Source: Alphaproteobacteria bacterium HGW-Alphaproteobacteria-18
GTDB taxonomy: Bacteria > Pseudomonadota > Alphaproteobacteria > Caulobacterales > Hyphomonadaceae
Direction: 5' to 3'
Assembly (NCBI GenBank): GCA_002841155.1
Contig: PHEH01000013.1
Span: 1-64,000, forward strand
DNA length: 64,000 nucleotides
Below the pieces are notes generated by a model. The model made no database searches. It worked only from the letters and a program-made list of their open reading frames with translations, and was not told the DNA's origin. The translations under genes and the position numbers were made by a program. The stretch's first letter is position 1. The number at the start of each line of letters is the position of its first letter. This document shows positions 9,359-19,204 of the stretch, one piece after another.

Positions 9359-10510
9359 ATGAGTAAGCGCGACTATTATGAAGTGCTGGGCGTCGAACGC
9401 GGCGTCGACGAAAAGGCGCTGAAATCGGCATATCGCAAACTGGCGATGAAATATCACCCGGACCAGAATGCCGGGGATGCGGGCGCCGAAGAGAAGTTCA
9501 AGGAAGTCGGCGAAGCCTATGCCGTGCTCTCCGATGCCCAGAAACGCGCGGCCTATGACCGCTATGGCCACGGCGCGTTCGAGAATGGCGGCATGGGCGG
9601 CAGCCCGTTCGGCCAGGGCGGAAACCCTGATGACATCTTCCAGGATCTGTTCAGCCAGGTGTTTGGCGGAGGCTTTGCCTCCAGCCGCCGCCGCAGCGGA
9701 CCGCAGCGCGGGGCAGACCTGCGCTATGACCTCGAAATCACGCTGGAAGAAGCCTTCTACGGCAAGGACGAGACCATCCATGTGCCCCAGGCGGTGACCT
9801 GCCGTCCCTGCGATGGCACAGGCGCTGCGCCCGGCACCAAGCCTGAAACCTGCGAGACCTGTGGTGGCCATGGCCGGGTTCGCGCCCAGCAGGGCTTTTT
9901 CACCATGGAGCGCACCTGCCATATCTGTCAGGGCCGCGGCCAGATCATCCGCAAGCCGTGCAAGACCTGTGGCGGGCATGGCCAGGTCAAGGAAGACCGC
10001 AAGCTACAGGTGAAGATCCCTGCCGGCGTCGAGAGCGGCATGCGTATCCGCCTCTCGGGCGAAGGCGAAGCGGGCAGCGCGGGCGGGCCGAAGGGCGACC
10101 TTTATATCTTCGTCGAAGTGGTCGAGCATGACATCTTCGAGCGCGACGGGCCCAACCTCTATTGCCGCGCGCCGGTGCCGATGGCGACCGCTGCGCTGGG
10201 CGGCGAGATCGAGATCCCAACGATCGATGGCGGCCGCGCCCGCGTGGCCATCCCCGAAGGCGCACAGACCGGCCGCAAGCTGCGCCTGCGCAGCAAGGGC
10301 ATGCCGAGCGTGCGCGCCAATGGCCAGACGGGCGATCTCTATGTCGAGATGTTCGTGGAAACCCCGCAGAACCTGACGGCCCGGCAGAAAGAATTGCTTC
10401 GCCAGTTCTGTGACTGTTCAGGCGCCGATTGCCATCCCGAAAGCGAAGGCTTCCTCGGGCGGATCAAGCGCTTCTGGGGCGGCGAAGGCGACGAGAAACG
10501 CCCGGTCTGA
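9359..10510 (+). CDS. dnaJ: chaperone DnaJ
   Basis: 383 residues; the Hsp40 co-chaperone that delivers unfolded substrates to DnaK and stimulates its ATPase. The order is canonical: J domain with HPD (YHPDQN), Gly/Phe-rich linker, four zinc-binding repeats ([32 protein letters not shown]), substrate-binding barrels, and a C-terminal tail. dnaK is not adjacent in this window. I saw no clear heat-shock promoter in the 99 bp upstream. Confidence 0.97.
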   Translation: MSKRDYYEVLGVERGVDEKALKSAYRKLAMKYHPDQNAGDAGAEEKFKEVGEAYAVLSDAQKRAAYDRYGHGAFENGGMGGSPFGQGGNPDDIFQDLFSQVFGGGFASSRRRSGPQRGADLRYDLEITLEEAFYGKDETIHVPQAVTCRPCDGTGAAPGTKPETCETCGGHGRVRAQQGFFTMERTCHICQGRGQIIRKPCKTCGGHGQVKEDRKLQVKIPAGVESGMRIRLSGEGEAGSAGGPKGDLYIFVEVVEHDIFERDGPNLYCRAPVPMATAALGGEIEIPTIDGGRARVAIPEGAQTGRKLRLRSKGMPSVRANGQTGDLYVEMFVETPQNLTARQKELLRQFCDCSGADCHPESEGFLGRIKRFWGGEGDEKRPV

Positions 10511-10553
10511 GTTGCCGTAGGAACACCGAGCTATTGATCTGGGTCTCGCGCCT

Positions 10554-11204
10554 TTACAACGTGTTCTGCTTCCCTAAGCGCCACGTAACTAATGTATGTT
10601 TGAGTGTGTTCTCAAAGAGAGTTATGTCGCTTTCTGGAAAATAGTGGGCGACGATAATTCCGTTTCTATTGCTTACAACAGTACTTTCACTTCGGCCCAG
10701 TTTTCTTTGGAAGCTCGCCAAAACAAAGCTGTCGCCAATTGCAGTGTTCTCCATCACCCAACGTTGATTTTCATTTTGTTTCGCAACCGCAGACGATGAT
10801 TTTCCGCTTCCAGATATTTTTATTGGTAAAGTGGCACTGACATTCTTCTTGATTGCTTTGGTTGATGCTGGCGATTTTTCTGCTCCCCAACGGGGATAAA
10901 AGTTTACCTCCACGATATAGTTTCCAGAGGGCAAACTCTTACTCTGATCGAGTTTCGGGATACTGATCGTTTGCTCGAGAGAACGGATGTTGGCACGAGT
11001 GGATCGGCCTATCCAAACATCGTCATCCTTTTGGCCAGCAAGGTTCACACTTACCATGACTTCAAAAGGTGTCGCGATATCCGTTGTAATAACAACATCG
11101 ACGTTTGAGGCCGACTCTGATGCAGATTTGATTGCAATTGTTTGAGCTTCGGCAATCGAAGTAACGGCGGCCAGAATTGCGGCAATCGCAATAGCTATTT
11201 TCAT
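10554..11204 (-). CDS. secreted hypothetical protein, AT-rich ORFan
   Basis: 216 residues from ATG 11204, chosen because it opens a clean signal peptide (MKIAIAIAAILAAV, cleavage after AEA) and has a purine-rich upstream stretch. The mature part is rich in Ser, Lys and beta-prone stretches; no family was recognised. Its base composition is clearly more AT-rich than the flanking dnaJ and thiolase genes, and its codons differ, which suggests recent acquisition. It runs against both neighbours, with no sign of an operon. Confidence 0.7.
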   Translation of the reverse strand: MKIAIAIAAILAAVTSIAEAQTIAIKSASESASNVDVVITTDIATPFEVMVSVNLAGQKDDDVWIGRSTRANIRSLEQTISIPKLDQSKSLPSGNYIVEVNFYPRWGAEKSPASTKAIKKNVSATLPIKISGSGKSSSAVAKQNENQRWVMENTAIGDSFVLASFQRKLGRSESTVVSNRNGIIVAHYFPESDITLFENTLKHTLVTWRLGKQNTL

Positions 11205-11314
11205 CCCAAGTCTCTCATACTGATGAATGCATAGCCGACTAAATAGAATAAGCCTCAACAATCAATCTAAAATAGTTCATCCATCCCTGCCCCGGCGTCA
11301 CGGCTTTTCGAGGC

Positions 11315-11332
11315 GCTTACGCGCGCGTAAGC
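11315..11332. promoter_or_regulatory. 18-bp perfect palindrome upstream of thiolase, putative operator
   Basis: GCTTACGCGCGCGTAAGC is an exact palindrome with core TTACG-N4-CGTAA. It lies 55 bp before the thiolase start, where a repressor would bind. Palindromes of this form are typical of TetR- or MerR-type regulators of acyl-CoA metabolism; which protein binds here is not known. Confidence 0.6.
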
Positions 11333-11386
11333 CTGCCTGCAGACGCCATTTGAGCGCGCCTATCCATAAAGACAGGGAGTACCATC

Positions 11387-12637
11387 ATGGCTGAAGCCTA
11401 TATCATCGACGCTGTCCGCACCCCACGCGGCATCGGCAAAGTCGGCAAGGGCGCCCTCGCCCACATGCACCCGCAGCATCTGGCCGCAACCGTTCTCAGC
11501 GCCATTGCCGAGCGCAACAAGCTCGACACCGCCACCGTCGACGACATCATCTGGGGCACGTCCAGCCAGCGCGGCGCGCAAGGCGCCGACATGGGCCGCA
11601 TGGCCGCGCTTGATGCCGGCTTCGACATCAAGGCTTCGGGCGTGACGCTCGACCGTTTCTGCGGCTCGGGCATCACGACGGTTTCGCTTGCTGCGGCGCA
11701 GATCATGTCCGGCATGGAAGACTGTGTGATTGCCGGCGGCTGCGAGATGATGAGCTACACTGCCTCGACCGCTGACCCGAAAAATCCGCCGACGATGGAC
11801 GCCGGCAACACCCGCCTGCGCGAAAAGCACCCGCAATCGCAGCAGGGCGTCTGCGCCGATGCGATTGCCACGCTGGAAGGCATCGACCGCGAAGCCGTTG
11901 ACCGTCTGGCCGTTGTCAGCCAGCAGCGCGCTGCCCGCGCCATCGCCGAAGGCCGTTTCAATAAGTCGGTCGTTCCGGTTTACAACGTGGACGGAACACT
12001 TGCGCTTGACCATGAAGAGTTCCCCCGTCCGCAGACGACGATGGAAAGCCTCGCCGGCCTGAAAACCGTGTTCGGCATGTACATGGACATCCCGGTCGAC
12101 GATCAGGGCAATACCTATGGCAACATGGTGACGCGCAAATATCCCCAGCTCGAAGGCAAAGTGAACCATGTTCACCACGCCGGTAACTCGTCGGGCGTGG
12201 TTGATGGCGCAGCAGCGATCCTGGTGACCTCGGAAGCCTACATGAAGAAGCACGGCCTGAAGCCGCGCGCCCGCATCGTCGCCACAGCGAACATGGGCGA
12301 CTGCCCAACGTTGATGCTCAACGCGCCGGTCGCGGCTGCCAAGAAAGTGCTCGAGAAAGCTGGCCTGAAAACCACCGATATCGACGTCTACGAAATCAAC
12401 GAAGCGTTCTCGGTGGTTGCCGAGAAATTCATCCGTGATCTCGACCTCGACCGTGAGAAAGTGAATATCAATGGCGGCGCAATGGCGCTGGGCCACCCGA
12501 TCGGCGCCACTGGTTCGATCCTGATCGGCACCGCGCTAGACGAGCTTGAGCGTTCGGGTGGCCGTTATGGCCTCGTGACCATGTGCGCCGCTGGCGGCAT
12601 GGCCCCTGCGATCATCATCGAGCGTATTGAAGCCTGA
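11387..12637 (+). CDS. thiolase family protein (acetyl-CoA acyltransferase)
   Basis: 416 residues. Thiolases exchange acyl groups between two acyl-CoA molecules in beta-oxidation or acetoacetyl-CoA formation. The nucleophilic Cys92 sits in FCGSGITTV, and the C-terminal motifs [23 protein letters not shown] and CAAGGMAPA supply the catalytic His and second Cys. Direction and chain length cannot be told from sequence. It is a single-gene unit: CAGGGA lies before the ATG, a perfect palindrome lies in the promoter region, and a Rho-independent terminator follows. Confidence 0.93.
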   Translation: MAEAYIIDAVRTPRGIGKVGKGALAHMHPQHLAATVLSAIAERNKLDTATVDDIIWGTSSQRGAQGADMGRMAALDAGFDIKASGVTLDRFCGSGITTVSLAAAQIMSGMEDCVIAGGCEMMSYTASTADPKNPPTMDAGNTRLREKHPQSQQGVCADAIATLEGIDREAVDRLAVVSQQRAARAIAEGRFNKSVVPVYNVDGTLALDHEEFPRPQTTMESLAGLKTVFGMYMDIPVDDQGNTYGNMVTRKYPQLEGKVNHVHHAGNSSGVVDGAAAILVTSEAYMKKHGLKPRARIVATANMGDCPTLMLNAPVAAAKKVLEKAGLKTTDIDVYEINEAFSVVAEKFIRDLDLDREKVNINGGAMALGHPIGATGSILIGTALDELERSGGRYGLVTMCAAGGMAPAIIIERIEA

Positions 12638-12664
12638 TCTTCCCGCAAGGGACGATAAGACAAG

Positions 12665-12696
12665 ACCCCGCTGGCAACCGCTGGCGGGGTTTTTTC
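12665..12696 (+). terminator. Rho-independent terminator of thiolase gene
   Basis: ACCCCGC and GCGGGGT form the stem, extended by TGGC-GCTGG pairing in the loop, followed by a run of six T. It lies 28 bp after the thiolase stop codon. Confidence 0.88.
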
Positions 12697-12778
12697 TTGG
12701 GGCGCGGCCCGGCGCCCCGCCTCACCTTCCGCGCGAGGTGGCTTTCCTCCGCGCGCGCAGGCGGCTAACGGTGCGCGG

Positions 12779-13822
12779 ATGATGGATACGATTGTTTTTG
12801 ATACGCTGCTGATGGCCTTGGATACCGGGGCCGTTCCTGTGCCCGAGGAGGGCCCGATCCTCTTGCTGAACGCCGAGCCGGGCAGCTGGCTCTCGCAGCT
12901 TCCCAAGGAGCGCGTCGTCTGCCGGACGAGCATGAAACCGGCCTATGATGCGCTGAAAGCAGCGGGCTATAACGTTCTGGCACCGGACTCGGTGGAGATC
13001 CCGGAGGCGCGGCTGACGATCGTGGTGCCCCCGCGCCAGCGCGACTTTGCCCGCGCGCTTTATGCCAGGGCCCTGCTGGCGGCGCCGGAAGGGGGCTATG
13101 TGCTGGCGAGCCTGCCCAATACGCTCGGCGGCAAGACTGCCGAGAAGACCCTGGCAGAGATCGCGGGCGATGCCGGAAGCTTGTCGAAGCACAAATGCCG
13201 GGCGTTCTGGACGGTCAAGCATGCCGGCCTGGTCAACGAAGACCTGGCGCAGGCATGGATCGAGGAAGACGCGCCGCGCGAGATCGAGCCCGGTCTCTGG
13301 AGCCGGCCAGGCCTCTTCAGCTGGGACCGGATTGATCCGGGCAGCGAGCTGCTGGCTGACAGCGTGCCCGAATATACCAAGGGCATTGGCATCGATATCG
13401 GCGCGGGTAATGGCTTTCTCAGCCGCGAGGTACTCAACAATTGCGACAAGGTAGAGCGGATGGATCTGATCGAGGCGGACTATCGCGCCCTCTTCTGCCA
13501 GGAACAGACGATGGCGCCTCTGGCCGCGCGCTGCACGATCAAATGGGGCGACGCGTTGAAGGACATGCCGCGGGCGACCTATGATTTTGCCCTGATGAAC
13601 CCGCCCTTCCATACCGGGCGCGCGGACAATTCAGAGCTTGGCCGCGCCTTCATCCGCGCGGCGGCAGCGACGCTGAAACCCTCGGGCACGCTGTGGCTGG
13701 TGGCCAACCGGCATCTTCCCTATGAGAGCGAACTCACTGCCTGTTTCCGCGGGCATGAGATGCTGGAAGACGAGGACGGCTACAAGATCATCAAGGCCGA
13801 GAAACCCAAGCGCCCGAAATGA
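12779..13822 (+). CDS. rsmC: RsmC-like rRNA guanine-N2 methyltransferase
   Basis: 347 residues. The C-terminal half is a methyltransferase-small domain with the SAM site IGIDIGAGNGFLS and the catalytic NPPF motif (LMNPPFHTG). The N-terminal half resembles the degenerate non-catalytic domain of RsmC/RlmG-type enzymes that methylate the guanine N2 in rRNA. RsmC (G1207 of 16S) is the best fit, but RlmG cannot be excluded. ATG 12782 is an alternative start. It is followed after 7 bp by an rRNA pseudouridine synthase gene, which supports an rRNA role. Confidence 0.8.
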   Translation: MMDTIVFDTLLMALDTGAVPVPEEGPILLLNAEPGSWLSQLPKERVVCRTSMKPAYDALKAAGYNVLAPDSVEIPEARLTIVVPPRQRDFARALYARALLAAPEGGYVLASLPNTLGGKTAEKTLAEIAGDAGSLSKHKCRAFWTVKHAGLVNEDLAQAWIEEDAPREIEPGLWSRPGLFSWDRIDPGSELLADSVPEYTKGIGIDIGAGNGFLSREVLNNCDKVERMDLIEADYRALFCQEQTMAPLAARCTIKWGDALKDMPRATYDFALMNPPFHTGRADNSELGRAFIRAAAATLKPSGTLWLVANRHLPYESELTACFRGHEMLEDEDGYKIIKAEKPKRPK

Positions 13823-13829
13823 GCCGGCG

Positions 13830-14501
13830 ATGACGGAGACCCGCAAACTCGCAAAGCAGCTGGCAAGCCTCGGCTATGGATCGCGCAAGGAAATGGAAGT
13901 CGCCATCCGGCGCGGCCGGGTGACCGGCTGGGGCGAGGATGTGCAGTTTGACGGCGAGCCACTCGACCCCGCGCCCGGCATGGTGATCCTCATGCACAAG
14001 CCGGCGGGCTATACCTGCTCGCATCAGGATCAGGGGAAGCTGGTCTATGATCTTCTACCCCCGCGCTTTCTCAAGCGCGATCCGAAGATTTCCTCTGTCG
14101 GGCGCCTGGATGCCGACACAACCGGGCTTCTTCTGTTTACGGATGATGGCGCCCTGCTCCACCGGCTGATCTCGCCAAAGTCTGACATTCCCAAAACCTA
14201 TGAAGCCACGCTCGCCCGGCCGCTGGAAGGGTTTGAGCGCGAGTTCTTTGCTTCATGCTCGCTGACCCTGCGCGGCGAGGACAAGCCCTGCCTGCCCGCT
14301 AAGCTTGAAGTGACGGGCGAGAAGACCGCGCGGCTGACGCTGAGCGAAGGGCGGTATCACCAGGTGCGCCGCATGTTCGCCGCCGCCGGCAACCATGTCG
14401 AAGCCCTCCACCGGTCCCGCTTCGGCCCTCTGGAGCTGGGCGGGCTGGCGGCGGGAGAGTGGCGGCTGCTGACGGAGGCGGAACGGGCGGGGCTTATATA
14501 A
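13830..14501 (+). CDS. rsuA: 16S rRNA pseudouridine synthase, RsuA type
   Basis: 223 residues. A short S4-like RNA-binding start (KLAKQLASLGYGSRKE) is followed by the RsuA/RluB catalytic domain with the Asp motif GRLDADTTGLLL and the motif GRYHQVRRMF. It converts a single uridine to pseudouridine; U516 of 16S rRNA is the family target of the RsuA branch, though RluE-type targets are possible. It starts 7 bp after the RsmC-like gene and is probably co-transcribed with it. It is convergent with the thioesterase gene. Confidence 0.87.
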   Translation: MTETRKLAKQLASLGYGSRKEMEVAIRRGRVTGWGEDVQFDGEPLDPAPGMVILMHKPAGYTCSHQDQGKLVYDLLPPRFLKRDPKISSVGRLDADTTGLLLFTDDGALLHRLISPKSDIPKTYEATLARPLEGFEREFFASCSLTLRGEDKPCLPAKLEVTGEKTARLTLSEGRYHQVRRMFAAAGNHVEALHRSRFGPLELGGLAAGEWRLLTEAERAGLI

Positions 14502-14506
14502 GCCCG

Positions 14507-14938
14507 TCAGGCAGCTGAAAGCACTTTGAAGGTCGCGCTGGCGCGGGCGACTGGAATGCCGTCTGCCCGGACAAGGCAATCAGCAAAACAGATCGAACCA
14601 CCCGTCTTGACGAAATGCGTGTCGGTTGCGAGCCATTGGCCGATCTTTGCGCTGCCGAGATAATCTGTGTTCAGTGTGATCGTGACAAGGCCCGCAGGGG
14701 ACGTGCGCGCCTCTTCCTTGAGCGCAGCGACGCAGGAGAGGCCCATTGCATTGTCGGCGAGCGAGGCAATCAGCCCGCCATGCACGAGACCGCGCGAATT
14801 GCAGTGCGCTTCTGACAGGACAAGGCCGATGGACACCTGCCGCGCCTCGGTCTTTGAATACAGGGGCTCCCAAGGATCAGTGAACCGTGACTTGCGGAAA
14901 TGGGGGGTGTAGCCGTCGGGGATCGCCAGTTCTGCCAT
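14507..14938 (-). CDS. PaaI-type hotdog thioesterase
   Basis: 143 residues, a single hotdog domain. The signature LVHGGLIASLADNAMG contains the conserved HGG and Asp residues that place the acyl-CoA thioester. Such enzymes hydrolyse aryl- or acyl-CoA to free acid; the substrate is not predictable here. It is divergent from the ABC-F gene and convergent with rsuA. Confidence 0.88.
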   Translation of the reverse strand: MAELAIPDGYTPHFRKSRFTDPWEPLYSKTEARQVSIGLVLSEAHCNSRGLVHGGLIASLADNAMGLSCVAALKEEARTSPAGLVTITLNTDYLGSAKIGQWLATDTHFVKTGGSICFADCLVRADGIPVARASATFKVLSAA

Positions 14939-15018
14939 GGAACGAACAGTGCATATCCTCCCGCAGCTTGTCCAGTCATCCCCTAGCGCCCGCGGCTCGC
15001 AGCGGCTATCTCCCCGCT

Positions 15019-16845
15019 ATGGCACAGCCCCCTCTGATTACGCTCACCGATGTACGGCTTTCATTTGGCCAGACGCCCCTGTTTGAGGGGGTGACGCTGG
15101 CGCTTTCCAAGGGCGAGCGCGCGGCGTTGGTGGGGCGCAATGGGGCTGGCAAGTCGACGCTGATGAAGATCATCTCGCAGCAGGCCGAGGCCGATTCCGG
15201 CGCGGTCTGGCGCCAGCCCGGCGTGACCTTTGCCAATGTGGTGCAGGAACCTGACCTTACCGGCTATGCCACCGTGCTCGACTACGCCACCGACGGGCTG
15301 GAAGCGACCTATATGGCCGAGGCCGAGCTGATGGAGTTCGGCATTGATCCGGCCGCCGACCCCAGGACGCTGTCGGGTGGGCAGATGCGCCGCGCGGCGC
15401 TGGCCAAGGCGTTTGCGCAGGAGCCGACGATCCTCCTGCTCGACGAGCCCACCAACCATCTCGACGTGCCGATGATCGAGTTTCTGGAGGGCCGCCTGAA
15501 GGCCTTCAACGGCGTCGTTCTGGTGGTGAGCCATGACCGGCGGTTCCTGGAGAATGTCTCGACCAACACGCTGTGGCTGCGCCAGGGCAAGGTGCTGAAA
15601 AGCCCGGAAGGCTATGTGAAGTTTGATCAGTGGGCCGAGCAGATCGAGGAAGAGGATGAACGTCAGCTCAAACGCATGACCACCCACCTCAAGGACGAGC
15701 AGCACTGGCTGGCCCGGGGCGTGACCGCGCGGCGCAAGCGCAATCAGGGGCGCCTTGCCCGGCTGCGCCAGTTGAAGGTGGAGCATGCGCAGGTGCGCAG
15801 CGCGCTGAATGACCGCAAATCCCTGGCGACGATCACGGCGGACGCGGGCGACTCGCTGAGCAAGAAGGTGATCGAGGCCAAGGGGCTTTCGAAAACCTAT
15901 CAGACCCCGGAGGGTAATGACCTCGTCATCGCGACAGATCTTTCGCTGCGTATCCTGCGCGGGGACCGGATCGGCATCATCGGCCCTAATGGCGCGGGCA
16001 AGACGACGCTGGTGCGTCTTCTGCTGGGCGAGATCGAGCCCGACGCCGGGTCGGTCACCCATTCCAAGACGCTGCAGGTGACCTATCAGGACCAGACGCG
16101 CGAAACGCTGAGCCCGAAAGACACGATCTGGGAAGCCCTCGCCCCGGAAGGCGGGGATTCGATCACCGTGCAGGGGCATCAGCGCCATGTCGCCGCCTAT
16201 GCCAAGGACTTCCTGTTCAAGCCTGAGCAGCTGCGCCAGCCGGTCGGCGCGCTGTCGGGCGGCGAGCGCAACCGGCTGGCGCTGGCCATTGGCCTCGCGC
16301 GCACATCAAACCTGCTGGTGATGGACGAACCGACCAATGATCTCGACATGCAGACGCTCGACCTTCTGGAAGACATGCTGCTGAACTATGAAGGCACGCT
16401 GATCCTCGTCAGCCATGACCGCGCCTTTCTGGACGCGACGGTAACGAGCTGCCTATCGCCCATCGGCGGGGGCGAATGGATACAGACCGCTGGCGGCTGG
16501 AGTGACGCGCAGGAGCAGCTGAAAGACGTGCGCCGGAAAGACGCGCCGAAAGCGGCGCCGGCCAAGGGAGCGGCTCCCGCCTCGGCCGCGCCAAAGCCCA
16601 AGGCGCAGGTTAAGCTCTCCTTCAAGGATGAGCACCGGCAGAAGGAAATCGACGGGCTGATCCCAAAGCTGCAGGCGGAAATCGCGAAGCTGGAAGCCGA
16701 GCTGGCGGATGCGGCGCTGTATGCGCGCGATCCGGCCGCTTTCAACAAGAAGTCTGCCCGCATCGGCGCGGCCCGCGAGGAGCTTGAGGGGGCCGAGATG
16801 GAATGGCTGGAAATCGAGGAGAAGCGGGCAGGCCTTGGCGGCTGA
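15019..16845 (+). CDS. uup: ABC-F family ATPase, Uup type
   Basis: 608 residues from ATG 15019; the first conserved strand begins directly after it. There are two ATPase cassettes and no membrane domain. Walker A is GRNGAGKST and GPNGAGKTT, the signatures are LSGGQMRRA and LSGGERNRL, and Walker B is LLLDEPTNHLD and LVMDEPTNDLD. A linker follows the first cassette and a charged coiled coil of about 80 residues ends the protein, as in Uup. ABC-F proteins act on the ribosome; Uup also influences transposon excision and DNA branch handling in E. coli. No transport role is expected. Confidence 0.9.
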   Translation: MAQPPLITLTDVRLSFGQTPLFEGVTLALSKGERAALVGRNGAGKSTLMKIISQQAEADSGAVWRQPGVTFANVVQEPDLTGYATVLDYATDGLEATYMAEAELMEFGIDPAADPRTLSGGQMRRAALAKAFAQEPTILLLDEPTNHLDVPMIEFLEGRLKAFNGVVLVVSHDRRFLENVSTNTLWLRQGKVLKSPEGYVKFDQWAEQIEEEDERQLKRMTTHLKDEQHWLARGVTARRKRNQGRLARLRQLKVEHAQVRSALNDRKSLATITADAGDSLSKKVIEAKGLSKTYQTPEGNDLVIATDLSLRILRGDRIGIIGPNGAGKTTLVRLLLGEIEPDAGSVTHSKTLQVTYQDQTRETLSPKDTIWEALAPEGGDSITVQGHQRHVAAYAKDFLFKPEQLRQPVGALSGGERNRLALAIGLARTSNLLVMDEPTNDLDMQTLDLLEDMLLNYEGTLILVSHDRAFLDATVTSCLSPIGGGEWIQTAGGWSDAQEQLKDVRRKDAPKAAPAKGAAPASAAPKPKAQVKLSFKDEHRQKEIDGLIPKLQAEIAKLEAELADAALYARDPAAFNKKSARIGAAREELEGAEMEWLEIEEKRAGLGG

Positions 16846-16926
16846 GCCAGCGTAATCCAAGGCAAACGCTTCGTTAACGCGGCCGGGCTACCTTGCCCTT
16901 CGGATATATGCCGGGAGTCCGAACCG

Positions 16927-17430
16927 ATGCGCTTTGCCATGCTGATCGCCGCCGCCTGCCTTGGCCTTGCCGCCAGCGCCCATGCCGATGGCATGGACGG
17001 GAAAACCCTGTCGGTGCCTCCGGTTGCTCCGCTGGAAGCGACGGGCACCGAAGCCCTGTATGAGCCTGCCGCCCTGCCACCGGGCCATGAGCGCGATGTC
17101 TATCGCTTTGGCGCGACCTATGCCGTTGTCGGCAGCGCCTCGTCCCTCGCCTGCGAAGCGGCGTGTGACGGCGATCTCAGCTGCCAGGCCTGGTCATTTG
17201 TTGACACGTATGGCGCCTCGCCTGCCCGCTGCGAACTGAAACGCGGCCAGGGGCGCAAGGAAGAAAACCGCCTCGCCACATCGGGCGTCGCGACGAAGCT
17301 GAAAAAATCCATGCTGGGCGAAACGCCTGCCCCCGCCTATCGCCCGATGACGGACCCCGGCCAGTTGCAGGGCGGTCTTGCAGGCGGCGAGACGGGCCTT
17401 ACGTCAGCGCCCGCTCCTTCGTCGCCGTGA
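16927..17430 (+). CDS. secreted PAN/Apple-domain protein
   Basis: 167 residues with a signal peptide (cleavage near ASAHA-DG). The central region has the Cys pattern and the CQAWSF signature of a PAN/Apple fold (CEAACDGDLSCQAWSF, later ARCELK), a module for protein or carbohydrate binding. The tail is rich in Pro, Gly and Ala. The 3' end overlaps prfC on the other strand by 32 bp. Confidence 0.8.
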   Translation: MRFAMLIAAACLGLAASAHADGMDGKTLSVPPVAPLEATGTEALYEPAALPPGHERDVYRFGATYAVVGSASSLACEAACDGDLSCQAWSFVDTYGASPARCELKRGQGRKEENRLATSGVATKLKKSMLGETPAPAYRPMTDPGQLQGGLAGGETGLTSAPAPSSP

Positions 17431-19000
17431 AGCGGATGTCCGGGTTTTTCTCCTGGGCATAGCCGACATCCCACGCATTTTTCGCAAGATAGACCGGCGC
17501 GCCGTCCAGGTCTGTGCCCGAGGCTGATTTGTTCCGGTCAAGGAACTCTTCAAGCTTCTTGGGATCATCACACGCCATCCAGCGCGCGACATTGTAGGGC
17601 GCCTGCTCGAACATGACTTCGAGATTATACTCGGCCGTCATCCGCTCGATCATCACTTCAAACTGCAGCTGGCCGACCGCGCCGACGATCATGTCCGAGC
17701 CAATCGATGGCAGGAAGAGCTGGGTGACGCCCTCTTCGGCGAGGCTTTCGAGGGCCTTGCGCAGGTGTTTGGCTTTCATCGGGTCCTTGACGCGGGCGCG
17801 GCGGAGAAGCTCTGGCGCAAAGTTCGGGATGCCGCCGAACTGGATGTCGCCATTCTCCGAGAGCGAGTCGCCGACGCGCAGCTGGCCGTGGTTGGGCACG
17901 CCGATCACGTCGCCCGCATAGGCAGTCTCGGCGATTTCGCGGTCCTGCGCCATGAACATCAGCGGGTTGTGGATGTTGAGCTGTTTGCCGCTGGTCGTCT
18001 TCAGGCGCATGCCGCGCCGGAACTCCCCCGAGCAGAGGCGCAGGAAGGCCACGCGGTCCCGGTGGTTGGGGTCCATATTCGCCTGGATCTTGAAGACAAA
18101 TCCGCTGACGGACGGGTCGTCAGGCGAGATCATGACTTCAGCGCCCTTCTTGGCTGCCTTCTGAGCCCGGGGGCCGGGGGCGTAGGCATGCAGCGTGCGG
18201 AGCAGTTCGGCCACGCCGAAATAGCGGAGCGCCGAGCCGAACACGACGGGCGTCATATTGCCGGCGCGAAACGCTTCGGGGTCAAACTCCGGCAGCAGGC
18301 TGCGGGCCATCTCGATGCCTTCTGTCATCTCGGCGAAAACATAGGGGTCGAGGTTGGCTTTCAGGCTATCAGACTCGCCGGAGATCTCCGTGGACGGACC
18401 GATACGGGCGGGCTCGCCGGGGCGGCGCTCGAATTGTAGGAACTGGTTGCGGGCAAGGTCGAGCATGCCGGCAAAGCGCTGGCCGCTGGCGGCGGGCCAG
18501 TAGAGCGGCGCGGTATCAAGCTGCAGCTTGTCCTGCACTTCATCCAGCAGCGCGATGGGCTCAAGCGCTTCGCGGTCCATCTTGTTGATGAAGGTGACGA
18601 TGGGGATGTCCCGCATACGGCAGACTTCAAACAGTTTGAGCGTCTGGGGCTCGATGCCCTTGGCGGCGTCGAGCACCATGACGGCGCAGTCGGCGGCGGT
18701 CAGCGTGCGGTAGGTGTCTTCGGAGAAGTCTTCGTGGCCCGGCGTGTCGAGCAGGTTGAACATGTAGCCGTCGAACTCGAACGTCATCACCGAAGCCGAA
18801 ACCGAAATGCCGCGGTCGCGTTCGATCTTCATCCAGTCAGACCGTGTGCGCCGGGTTTCGCCGCGCGCGGCCACTTCACCGGCCGCCCGGATGGCGCCGC
18901 CTGCCAGGAGCAGGTTCTCCGTCAGCGTCGTCTTGCCCGCGTCAGGGTGGGAGATAATGGCAAAGGTGCGCCGCCGGGCGGCTTCGGTTACGTGCGACAT
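17399..19000 (-). CDS. prfC: peptide chain release factor 3
   Basis: 533 residues, the usual RF3 length. It is a GTPase that removes RF1/RF2 from the ribosome after peptide release. G motifs are visible: SHPDAGKTT, the switch region with RGISV, DTPGHEDF and NKMDRE. The start MSHVTEAARRRTFAI matches the family. Promoter signals lie within the 204 bp shared with the divergent ORFan. Confidence 0.96.
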   Translation of the reverse strand: MSHVTEAARRRTFAIISHPDAGKTTLTENLLLAGGAIRAAGEVAARGETRRTRSDWMKIERDRGISVSASVMTFEFDGYMFNLLDTPGHEDFSEDTYRTLTAADCAVMVLDAAKGIEPQTLKLFEVCRMRDIPIVTFINKMDREALEPIALLDEVQDKLQLDTAPLYWPAASGQRFAGMLDLARNQFLQFERRPGEPARIGPSTEISGESDSLKANLDPYVFAEMTEGIEMARSLLPEFDPEAFRAGNMTPVVFGSALRYFGVAELLRTLHAYAPGPRAQKAAKKGAEVMISPDDPSVSGFVFKIQANMDPNHRDRVAFLRLCSGEFRRGMRLKTTSGKQLNIHNPLMFMAQDREIAETAYAGDVIGVPNHGQLRVGDSLSENGDIQFGGIPNFAPELLRRARVKDPMKAKHLRKALESLAEEGVTQLFLPSIGSDMIVGAVGQLQFEVMIERMTAEYNLEVMFEQAPYNVARWMACDDPKKLEEFLDRNKSASGTDLDGAPVYLAKNAWDVGYAQEKNPDIRFTATKERALT

Positions 19001-19204
19001 GGGTCAGGTTCTCTCTTCGCCGGAGGCCCTAGCCGATTTGGCGAATGGAATGAAGGGGCTCGCTGCCCCGGCGGGGGAAATCAGGGTTTCGCCCTTAAGC
19101 GTTATGTCGCGATTTGGCCCAAAACGGTCATTTTTAATAGAAGCCGATTGCGGCTTGAAGGGCCTTAGGTTTACTTTCTCTAGAGTTGGGTCACGGGGAA
19201 TTGC

